DNA from: Powellomyces hirtus
Taxonomy: Eukaryota > Chytridiomycota > Chytridiomycetes > Spizellomycetales > Powellomycetaceae
Assembly (NCBI GenBank): GCA_025526995.1
Contig: JAHLKG010000018.1
Location: forward strand, 124,001-188,000
DNA length: 64,000 nucleotides
Reading direction: 5' to 3'
Below are positions 1-11,100 of this stretch, piece by piece (the stretch's first letter is position 1; each line of letters begins with the position of its first letter). A program made the translations under genes and the position numbers. A model generated the notes under the pieces. That model was given only the letters and a program-made list of their open reading frames with translations. It made no database searches and was not told the origin of the DNA.

Positions 1-105
1 AAGAATAGATCGGAGCACCAAAAGAATAGATCATGCCCTTCAGTGAAACGCCTCGTTCGATGCCTCTTTTGTGTTTTTGAGTTGCGGGGATCTTATTCAG
101 CGATA

Positions 106-124
106 CCCCCCCCCCCCCCCCCCC
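106..124. repeat. Poly-C tract, 19 bp
   Basis: Uninterrupted run of 19 C on the plus strand just left of repeat copy A. One of six G/C homopolymers of 14 bp or more in the window, all outside coding sequence. Confidence 0.9.
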
Positions 125-152
125 GCGGAATTTTGAGAAAGTTCATACTGAA

Positions 153-785
153 GGCGATCCAAAATAATAAAAAATACGTTGCCGCCAGCCACGTTACTTC
201 TCTGATGCCACTTCCAAGTTGTTCGTCGTGGGTTGCTGTATCGATTGGACAGTTCACACCTATAGCCCGCCGCCACTCGATTGGAGACAAAATATCATCG
301 GGGCGTCCACTGCACTACTCAACTCGTCATCATCGCCATTCTCACAATCCGTTCCTGGACCAAGTAACACGGTTGGTCGCGAGGGGCGCGTGGCATTTCC
401 AATTCGCATGAAATATCATCAAACAGGGCAGGATAACCTGACCCCATGGGCGCATCCGACCGCGTGATTGGGAGGAACTACTAGTATGGAGTTTCAAGAG
501 ATTTCCTACCCCCGCAATGGTTTCTTCCTACCCCACAAAATCGCACATGCTTGATGTCACAGCGAGGTGGGTGCTGAGAAACGCAGCGGGCCACCCGAAT
601 GCGGACGGGGGTTGGTGTAGGTGCGTGCTACGAGTCGCTAATGGTTATTGGCTCAACCCAGCTGCCGAGGTCGAGGCATGGACGGACATGACTAGCACGG
701 AATGATATGGTGCTTGGCGTGTCGTATCCGATGCCGAGGAGGAGGGATTGAATGGACGTTGGCTTTTTGACGACCGTGCGCCATG
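153..785 (+). repeat. Diverged long direct repeat, copy A
   Basis: This stretch aligns by eye, in order and with small gaps, with 1957-2660. Shared blocks include GCCGCCAGCCACGTT near the left end, the segment around 238-350 with ATTGGACAG and ATCATCGGGG, the AATGCGGACGGGG block near 598-612, and the AGGAGGAGGGATTGA block near 736-750. The copies differ at many positions, so the duplication is old. With copy B it brackets a reverse-transcriptase scrap, so both may be decayed long terminal repeats; that is inference. I see no convincing gene inside it. Confidence 0.6.
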
Positions 786-1455
786 TAAGATGGGGGTGAG
801 CCTTCATGATTTAACCCAGCCAGGTGCCACTGTCCTGCCGACGAACGGTCACTAAATACATATTCCGAGCACGAACCTAAATGCTACGCAGCCATCCCTC
901 CTTTTGATACCACCTAGTGGCCAATCAGCACACCCAGGTATACCCTTCCGGTCACAGTTTTAACTATATGATCCATACTGCTGTACAATCTCCTCCTCCT
1001 CATGACACGATCAAGACGGGGACGCACCAGGGTATCTGCAAGTCTTTTCAACCGTTTTTTGTTCGGCAAGTCTCTATCAACGTAACATTTCTGCAGACAT
1101 TGCGATTACACAATGATGATACGTCCAATCGTAGGCATATATGGCGTCTACGTTGGGGGCACCGATCGCGCATCATCGTAAAAAGCTGGACCTTCCTGCT
1201 TTCATACAGCTGTTTGAATCCGCAAAAGGCACGAATTTGTATGACTAGAATGAATACGATGAAGGCATTGGCATGGGATGGAGTCTGGAACGATTTGTAT
1301 CTTCGCTTGCATACCTGGGGCCAACGGGGCCGTCGCCCCCATCTTCCTCGTCTGGCTTCTTCCGCTTTTGTGGGTTTCCATGACGCGAGGTGTTCGGGTT
1401 GGTTGATGGTGATGCTGCTTCCTCCCGTCCCGTGCGAACCGGTGGGTGCTCGGGC

Positions 1456-1551
1456 ATCCCAGACAAGTATCCATTGCCGCGCGTCGATGCTACCATCGAC
1501 TACCTGACTGGAAAGCCGTACTTTACGACAATGGATTTGCGTTGGGGATTT
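1456..1551 (+). mobile_element. Ty3/gypsy reverse transcriptase fragment
   Basis: The frame starting near 1456 reads DKYPLPRVDATIDYL followed by GKPYFTTMDLRWGF. This is the conserved YPLP...(F)T.LDLRWG(Y/F) block of the reverse transcriptase of Ty3/gypsy retrotransposons. Only about 31 residues are recognisable. The reading frame then runs into unrelated sequence and a stop at 1602. No integrase, protease or RNase H could be seen nearby, so this is a dead fragment. Its place between two diverged direct repeats suggests the remnant of one element with most of its interior deleted. Confidence 0.75.
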
Positions 1552-1612
1552 CGGGTTGGGGGCTTCTCGTCAGTGATGAGAGCGGGGGAGAGCGAAGAGT
1601 GATGAGATCTCA

Positions 1613-1632
1613 CCCCCCCCCCCCCCCCCCCC
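1613..1632. repeat. Poly-C tract, 20 bp
   Basis: Uninterrupted run of 20 C on the plus strand inside the left arm of the inverted repeat at 1603-1807. Confidence 0.9.
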
Positions 1633-1747
1633 ACACTTAATGCCCCCTCTCGCAAGTTAACCCCCCGAAAATACCCCGCCTCCCAATACCGAACCCGCAC
1701 GCAACTTGGGCGCTGATGCTGCTTTCTCCCGTCCCGTGCGATCCGGT

Positions 1748-1762
1748 GGGGGGGGGGGGGGG
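1748..1762. repeat. Poly-G tract, 15 bp
   Basis: Run of 15 G on the plus strand, the counterpart of the C tract in the opposite arm of the inverted repeat. The different lengths show that the tract lengths have drifted. Confidence 0.9.
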
Positions 1763-1956
1763 TTTAACTTGCGAGAGGGGGCATCAAGTGGGGGAGTGAG
1801 ATCTCACCCAAACTTTCTTCCACGCGACCCGCTCGCCTCCTAGAGTTTCGGCATGGTAGTCCATTTCTGGAAAACTTGGCTTGAAGACCGTCGTGTATTT
1901 GGCGCCCGAAGAGCCTTCAAGTTCCCAGCGATTGTAAAAGCCCCCTCGTGGTGACT

Positions 1957-2660
1957 GCAATTCAAATAAAAAAAAAATATGTTACCGCCAGCCACGTTTG
2001 TCGGTCTTGCTTCTCCGACGCCACTTGTTCACCATGTTCTTGTAGCATTTTTTGCAGGATTGGACAGTCCACACCTGTACAGCCCACCCATAATCGATTG
2101 GGGAACAGAAGATCATCGGGGTCCACATCTTTCTCACTACCCAACGTCGTCATCATCATCGTTCTCACTTTGCGTTTCTGGTACAAGAGCGTGGGTTGAC
2201 AATGATGGCGTATCTTTGAATCCACATGAAATCAAAGGGCAGCATAGCCCATGGGCTCATACGTTTTTTTTTTGATCGACCAAGTTATTGGCTGGGTCTG
2301 CTAGCCTGAGTTCAGAAGAACCTCACAGTAGTTGTCCTACCCACAATCGCAAATCGGACGTGCTTGTTGTCAACGCGTTGTTACTGAGCATCGCAAGAGT
2401 TCACCCAAATGCGGACGGGGTTGGCGAGAGGTCGGCAGGTGGTGGTGTCTAACGGGTGTTCGACTCAACCAAAACTGCGGAGGTGGGGGTTGGTGGAATA
2501 CGCATGTACGGGGGTAAAACTCCCAAGGTCAGCTCATCCCGCACCCGCCAACTGCATGAACGGACATGATTAGTACAGAATGAAATGGTGCTTGCCGTGT
2601 CGAACCCGACGCAGAGGAGGAGGGATTGATGGGGCGACGGCTCTTTGACGAAGGTGCGTT
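1957..2660 (+). repeat. Diverged long direct repeat, copy B
   Basis: Second copy of the repeat at 153-785, in the same orientation. The left edge matches at an A-rich run followed by GTTACCGCCAGCCACGTT. The right edge is lost shortly after the shared GGCTCTTTGACGA-like block near 2638. The element between the copies (about 1.2 kb) contains a Ty3/gypsy reverse-transcriptase fragment, so an LTR pair is one explanation. A non-LTR tandem duplication is another. Confidence 0.6.
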
Positions 2661-2999
2661 CCGTGGGAAAAGTGGCGCGAGACAAGCAAGGCGAGCTTTA
2701 TTCACCTCAACGGGCACCGGCAATTTCCAGTCCCGGGTGATATTGGCTTTCTTGCACTTCCAAAATGGCTTCCGTTGGAATTGCGGAGTTGTGTGGACAG
2801 TGATTTTGTCCCATGGCCAACCGCTTTCACCTCCCCTTCCATGCAAACAGATTATAGGGTGTATTCTTACACATCACTCTCAAGTACAGCGATTCAGAGA
2901 GCATGAATAGGAATCATTGGCAAAAGGGGTTGTATGTACATATACGAGATGTGCTGTGTTGGTGGAATTCCTACAGAACTCTTACAAACGCACGTCACG
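2661..2999. other. Gene-free spacer
   Basis: Stretch between repeat copy B and the 3' end of the WSS1-like gene. I see no protein signature, repeat or RNA motif in it. It should include the 3' untranslated region of the minus-strand protease gene. Confidence 0.5.
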
Positions 3000-4328
3000 T
3001 CACGTCGCGGGTCTCATATACTCACACGCGCGACACATCCTAAACTGGGTATTATTATAGAACGTACACGTCGGGCACTGCCAGACGTCTTCCCCGATTG
3101 CGTTCGGCGATTGAGGTCGTTTGATATGTGGTCGTGGGGATGGCGGGCGGAGGGAGAGGCATGCGTCGCATTGCAGGGCGAGAGGGCGGTTGAGGCATGT
3201 GCAGGTTGGGCAGGCCCACTCTGTGGGTGATGAGGAGGAGGATGATGATGATGGTTGCGATGGGGGACGTGACGGTGATGGTCGCGGCGCCAGCGCCGTC
3301 GAGGTTATGGCTTCGTCCTTGATCTTGCGTTTTCCGAGGGAGGTAGCACGGGAGGTAGAGGGAGTAGAGACTACAGAGGGTGTTGATGTGGACGGTGGCG
3401 CCGTCGATGTTGTGGATTCGCCTTTGATTTTGCGTTTTCCGAGTGAGTTTGCGGCGAGCCTAGAAGAAGATGGTGGTGCGGATGTCGATGATGGTGTGTT
3501 TGATGGCGAGGATGATGTTGATGATGATGATGCAGCCATAGGCGGCGGGCCGTCATCATCAACAATCAAGATCGGGTTGCTCAGCGACCCAGGCCGAGAT
3601 CCAGCTGGCCGCAAAGAAATAGACGACGACTCTGGCTTCGCATCCACCATCTCAACATCTCCATCCTCAATCACAATCACATCTTTCTCCCCATGTCCCG
3701 CACACCACACATTATCTTTCGCCCTTCTCTCCGCCGCTTCCGCCGCCAACTGGGCCGGTGTTTTCCCCACCTTATGCAAGCCCGTCACTCCACCCAACCT
3801 TCGTCCCCCAGGAGGCAACATGGTCCCATTCATCACACTGCGCTTCGTAGCCGCCTCCAGCGCCTTCTGTCTAGCCTGGTGGGGTGGGAGATTATGTGAC
3901 ACCCCCACCCCGACTCTCTGCCCAGGTGCAAAAAAGCCTTCCCCCTTCCACCCACCCGCCAACAACGCATCATACTCCTTCTCCAACTCGCCCAAAATCT
4001 TATAAAACACATCGTCGTGCGGCGCGCGGACATTATGGGTCAGCTCATGCAACATGGTCCCCAGCAAATCATCCAGCTCGTAAAAGGATTGCGGGTTGTG
4101 CGCAGGGCGCAGCCGGATTCGGATCTCGCGGCCCCGATTGATGTTGAGACCGAGGAGACGAGGGTCCGAGGGGAAGAATTCGCGAACCATTGGGACTTTC
4201 CACCCGCGGGCCCGCATGATGGGCTTGACTTGGGTCGCGACCCATTGGATGAGGAGGAGGGCTTGCGTGTGATTGCTGTAACGTTTGAGGGCCGAGACGG
4301 TTTCGATGTATTCGTTGAATTGAGGCAT
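3000..4328 (-). CDS. WSS1: WSS1-like DNA-protein-crosslink metalloprotease
   Basis: Single-exon 442-aa protein. Family role: WLM-domain proteases (Wss1/SPRTN-like) cut proteins covalently trapped on DNA and act with SUMO and Cdc48. The WLM domain lies at about residues 5-170, with the zinc site HELTHNVRAPH at 94-104 (H94, E95, H98, H104). Two RanBP2-type zinc fingers follow near 371-392 (CPTC...CDAC) and 416-440 (CPTC...CRAC). The linker carries two acidic-flanked hydrophobic stretches typical of SUMO-interaction motifs, VIVIED at 217-222 and ILIVDDD at 253-259. It also has two copies of a basic motif, KRKIKGE (298) and KRKIKDE (333), each holding a psi-K-x-E SUMO acceptor consensus. The linker is Ser/Pro rich. 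The ATG at 4328 is chosen because the WLM domain begins almost immediately. The gene is divergent from peptide deformylase. Family assignment is firm; the SUMO sites are inference. Confidence 0.92.
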   Translation of the reverse strand: MPQFNEYIETVSALKRYSNHTQALLLIQWVATQVKPIMRARGWKVPMVREFFPSDPRLLGLNINRGREIRIRLRPAHNPQSFYELDDLLGTMLHELTHNVRAPHDDVFYKILGELEKEYDALLAGGWKGEGFFAPGQRVGVGVSHNLPPHQARQKALEAATKRSVMNGTMLPPGGRRLGGVTGLHKVGKTPAQLAAEAAERRAKDNVWCAGHGEKDVIVIEDGDVEMVDAKPESSSISLRPAGSRPGSLSNPILIVDDDGPPPMAASSSSTSSSPSNTPSSTSAPPSSSRLAANSLGKRKIKGESTTSTAPPSTSTPSVVSTPSTSRATSLGKRKIKDEAITSTALAPRPSPSRPPSQPSSSSSSSSPTEWACPTCTCLNRPLALQCDACLSLRPPSPRPHIKRPQSPNAIGEDVWQCPTCTFYNNTQFRMCRACEYMRPAT

Positions 4329-4666
4329 GGTGGGAGTGGAAAGGGGACTGCGTATTTACAGAGCTTTTGGAATGGAAGGGGAGGAATTGGAAAACAACAA
4401 TCTTCTGAGGAATAGGGTGGCCGTAGGACAGGACGAAAGAGCCTGTCGATGTGGCTTACAGAGCCCTCATTGAAATAGAGGTGGTTGGTTGAGGTTTGCA
4501 AATGGTGGGAAATGAGGGGATGAAATTTGACAGTGTGAATTGACAGTTGACAGGCGACAGCGCGTCAATTCGTGTTTTATTTGTTTTGTTTGCTTTTCAC
4601 ATTCGCAAATTCCACCACTCAACAGGATCGTAGGACTAAAGGCCTGAAGGAAAGGAAATACGAAGG
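4329..4666. promoter_or_regulatory. Divergent intergenic region WSS1 / peptide deformylase
   Basis: 338 bp separate the two start codons, so both promoters must lie here. A T-rich run sits near 4574-4596. I could not pick out a convincing TATA element or a known operator. Confidence 0.4.
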
Positions 4667-5389
4667 ATGAACAGAATCGCGGCCTTTTTCCAGGTACATC
4701 CGCCCTATAAACCCTCTCTGTCCGTCCCTATTCTAACTGTTTTTGCCTTTGTCCGTTTCAGAAAGGACCCAAAGTCCTGCGGGCCGGCCATCCCTCCCTC
4801 CGTCTCAAAGCCGATCCCGTCCCGCCCTCCGACATCACCTCCCACAAAATCACCCGCGTGATCACCGACATGCGATCCGTCTTCACCTCCCCCTACACCC
4901 CGGTGGTCGGTCTCGCGGCGCCGCAAGTCGGACACCCGTACCGCATCATTGCCTACGAGCTCTCCGACTCCAAATTACTCGCCGAACGTAAAATCGCCAA
5001 ACAACCCCTTACGTTTCTGATCAACCCACAGCTCACCATCCTCTCCCCGCAACACAAGTGGACCGAGGAATACGAGAGTTGTGAGAGTGTGCCCCGATAT
5101 AATGGACGCGTCAAGAGAGCGATGGAAGTCAAAGTCGACGCCTTGGATTTGGAGGGGAACAAAGTTAGTATCCATGCGAATGGGTTTTTGGCGAGAGTAC
5201 TCCAGCATGAGTGCGACCATTTGGACGGGAGGTTATTTGTGGATGTTATGGACTCGAAGAGTTTCCGGGCCGATGAGGTATGGATCTGTGCGACGCATGG
5301 ATGTCTTTCCTGTGTCAAAGCTGATGCTTTTTGCGAACTTTTTATAGTACATCGACAAATACGAAGTTTACAGCAAGAATAACCACTAA
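4667..5389 (+). CDS. Peptide deformylase (PDF1A type), probably mitochondrial
   Basis: Family role: removes the N-formyl group from nascent organellar proteins, using a metal ion. Exons are 4667-4693, 4762-5277 and 5348-5389, giving 194 aa; both introns are GT-AG in phase 0. The three family motifs are present: GLAAPQ (59-64), ESCES around the metal-binding Cys116, and QHECDH with H158, E159 and H162. The C-E-S form of motif 2 resembles eukaryotic PDF1A rather than the bacterial C-L-S form. The residue before the cysteine is Ser where Gly is usual. The N-terminus (MNRIAAFFQKGPKVLR) is basic and lacks acidic residues, as expected of a short mitochondrial targeting sequence; this is inferred. 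Deformylase is absent from the well-studied yeasts, so its presence is notable. Identity is firm; location is not. Confidence 0.9.
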
Positions 5390-5790
5390 GAAACGGTTAC
5401 ATTATCGACCACCGCAACTCCCTACACATATTCTGTGCCTACACGGACGACACTCTACCGTCTGCCCAACAAACGCCGTCATAGAACAAGCTATCATCAA
5501 TCCCAACCTGGCACCCCCGCGCCCGCTGTATGCCAAGAGCACCCACCCGATCCTTGCGGACCCCCATCGGCTACCTGATCGTGCGTCGGTTTCTGCAACA
5601 GCACTGCATTCTGAGCCCGAATCTTCCACAATAGATATTGTATGAGCCAATGCAATTGATAGATATCGATTGAGAAGGAAATGTCTGAATACATAATATG
5701 CATGCATAAAGTGAATGTGAGGATCCTTAATGGAGGTGAAGGCGGGGTGATGGTAGTATCAGCTATATGCTGTAAGAGACTGTTCTATAT
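5390..5790. other. Convergent intergenic region
   Basis: Lies between the 3' ends of the peptide deformylase (+) and MET3 (-) genes, and should hold both 3' untranslated regions. No protein signature or repeat seen. Confidence 0.5.
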
Positions 5791-8118
<2,328 letters not shown>

Positions 8119-11100
8119 TCATCCATCCTCATCCCCCAAATCAAACAACAGCTCCGTGCTCGGCTGGTGGACCGCCTGCTGTCCCTTTTCTTTTCGTCTC
8201 TGGTTCATTTTCTTGTCTTCTTCATGTAACGGTTGCAGGGGTACGACTTGATGCGGATACTGATGGTGATGATGGTCCTTTTTGCTGGTGGCGGCAGAAG
8301 AGTAGGATATGGGTTTGTCGTTGTTGCTGTTGCTGTTGATGTCCTTGTCTCTGTCCTTGTCCTTGTCCTTGTCTTTTTCTCTTTCCCTTTCCGACGGGTC
8401 CTTCGAACTGCTACGTTTACCAAACATGCTTCGATTAAATTTCGATTGTCGGGTTTGGGTCGCGGGTGCGGATGCTGACGCTGATGAGAAGGACGCGGAG
8501 CTGGTGGTGGTGGTGCTGGTCGTGATCGTGGCGGTCGACGCCGTCGGGCCCGGGTGGGGGAGCAAGCGGGGCGCCAGCATCCCACCCGTCGCGGGCGCCG
8601 TCTCATTCGCCTGCTGGTTCTGTATCTGCTGTTGTTCCGGTTTTCGTTTCTGAAACAGTTTCTCTCTAACCAGCGCGCCCGTATTCGCCAGCACAGCTCT
8701 CAACGCTTCCTTCTTGACCGCGTCAAGGAAATCCAGCCATGTCCACGTCTTGTTTCTGAATTCCAACGTGGGCATTTTGAACGCAAACATGAACAGGTCT
8801 TCAATGTTCTTCTCTTTCGAGCCGCGGTAGGAGAGACAGTGTTGTCCGCCCGGCATTTTGATGTAGATGAAGGAGCGATTAGAGGATGCGCGCGCTTGCA
8901 TCTGTTTGAGTTCGTTGACTTTGGTGATTTTGCGGGCCGCTGCGGCGCGGGCGAGTTTCGGTGATGGGTTGTTGTTGCTATTGCCCGCATTCGCTGTTGA
9001 TGGCCCTCCTGTGGTTGAAGCTGATGTGACAGTATCGTGATCATCTTCCTTATTATTCTCACTCCTTGACGATCCCGTTCTCTGATGCCCATAAGCCGAA
9101 AACGCCGACGTTTTGAAGATGCGCTTGCGGTCCAACAGCGGGCTGCTGCCATCACCTTCCGACACCGAACTCGCTCGGCTGCTGGTGGCGCTAATCGAGA
9201 CGTTGTCGGCGACTTCCAAGCTGACCGACGACTGGCGACGCAACATGATGGCGGTCGCGGAGGGTTCGGAATGGGATGACTTAGCGCTGCGGACCGTGAG
9301 TTGGTCGACCGAGTCGGAGCGGGGGAAGCGTTTGGGTTCGATACCAGCGTAAGAACCTGCTGCTGTTGCTGATGAGGAGGATGCGGAGTTGACGTGCGAG
9401 ATACTGCCGCTGCCAGTACCGCTCGCACCACTATTGCTGGAGTGTTCTTTCGCTCCCGCCTTCTTTTCTGGGAAGAGGTAGTAGATGATTTCCTTAACCA
9501 TGTCGTAAGTCACCTGAATAAGGAGGGGGAAGATATTGACTTCAAAATGGTCCACGACCTTGATCCCCGCCACCGGCGCCATCTCCCTCAAATACACTCT
9601 TATCATCTTATGTCGTGTAAAATCCACATCCCGTTTATCGGGCGTATACGGCGCAATAACCTCCTTGAACGAATTATGAGCCTGGAGGTGGTTTTCTAGG
9701 TGCAGCTGATCAATATGCAAGGTATTGATGGACGACTGGTCCTCATGCTGGGTCCACGAGAACTGGGCCTTGTCCAGAACCCACTCGCACAACGGGTTGT
9801 TGTCGTCGTGGATCATGCACCAGACCAGTTTATCGACGCGGAGCGACGTTTGGAGCGAGACAGCGGCAGAGTTTTTCTTTTGTTCGAGCATTTGCATGGC
9901 TTTGAGGGCGTTGATGATGATGATGAGTTCGTCCTGGTATTGTGCGAGATGTCGCATGATTTCGAGCTTGCGGGCGGCAATGACTTCGTCGCTGTGGGTG
10001 GGCGGTGACGAGGTGGAGGCGGATGCGGAACCGGCAGCAGCGGCCGCAGCAGTGGGCCCATCCAGCACATTCCCACATCTCAAGAACGCGTCGGCATTGC
10101 GAATCTTCTGCTGAAGAGCAATAACGGTTTCCTGCACTTTTCTCAAATCCTCCATCTGTTCCAACACCAACAACATCTTCTTTAATTTTTCCGCATGTTC
10201 GCCTTTAACGGGGTCACGATAGACGAGGAGGTTCTCAATAACGTCGTAAATGACCATGTACTGAGTCGCATTGGCCGAGATGGCAAAATTAGGGAAATTC
10301 ATGTGGAGCTGTTGCATGGATTCCGGGTCGTTCATGGCATTGTCGCCCTTGAGGTAGAGCGGGTTAGGCAGGTCGCGGTAGAAACTGGCTGATGTGCGTT
10401 CGACGACGCGTTGGAGATGCCCCGAGTGCGAAGAATGATCGATGAGGCATTCGATGGGGACCCATACCGGCCATGGTGTGGATGTGGTGCTGGTGCTGTT
10501 GTTGTTATGAAAATCATGTCCCTGCTGTCGATGCATGACGATATTATCCAGATCAAACTCGGGCGCGGTGACAAAATCCACCAGCCGGGCCACAAACAAC
10601 TGCGCATCCTCAATATTCAGTATCATGCGGGACTTTATAATTTCCTCATTCCGATCGCTGTTTTCATCCGCGGGTGCCTGTGACGAGCTCGCGCGGGCGT
10701 CGAGGATCAAGACCGAGCGGAGCTGCATGCTTTCAGCGGCCACGACAACGGATTCGAGGTGGGCCGGGTCGTCTTTGGACTCGGCTTCGAGATTGACTTG
10801 TGGGTGGATGAGCTGAACAATGTACTCGCTTTCAAACGTCTGGTTGTCGGCAACGTAATCGGGCGATTCCGGGTCTCGGGATGCAACGTAGGCTTTTTTG
10901 CTGCTCGCGAACGTCGTGGTTTTGTGGTCACTGGAGTTATAGTCCGCCGTTGAATCTCGCCCCACGCCCGTGCTCGCCGTTTCTTCTTCCACGTCCATCT
11001 CATTCGGCACCATAAACGACGACGTCATCTCATCCACCAATTTCGACAACAGACGGTGCGCGCCGGTCGGTGTCATATTGACCACCTCCATCGTCGAGCT

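Larger units (their letters stand above)
1410..1750 (+). repeat. 37-bp direct repeat pair (1410-1446 and 1714-1750)
   Basis: The two 37-bp segments, each beginning TGATGCTGCTT and ending CCGGTGGG, match at all but two positions. The first sits just upstream of the reverse-transcriptase scrap and the second just before the right arm of the inverted repeat. They point to a local rearrangement or duplication that is younger than the long flanking repeats. Confidence 0.75.
1603..1807. repeat. Long inverted repeat with poly-C/poly-G edges
   Basis: The left arm (about 1603-1667) contains TGAGATCTCAC, a C run, then ATGCCCCCTCTCGCAAGTTAA. The right arm (about 1748-1807) is its reverse complement with few mismatches and contains a G run. 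The spacer is about 80 bp. The arms could fold into a long hairpin. The homopolymers are part of the arms, so the inversion copied an existing C tract or the tract expanded afterwards. Confidence 0.75.
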
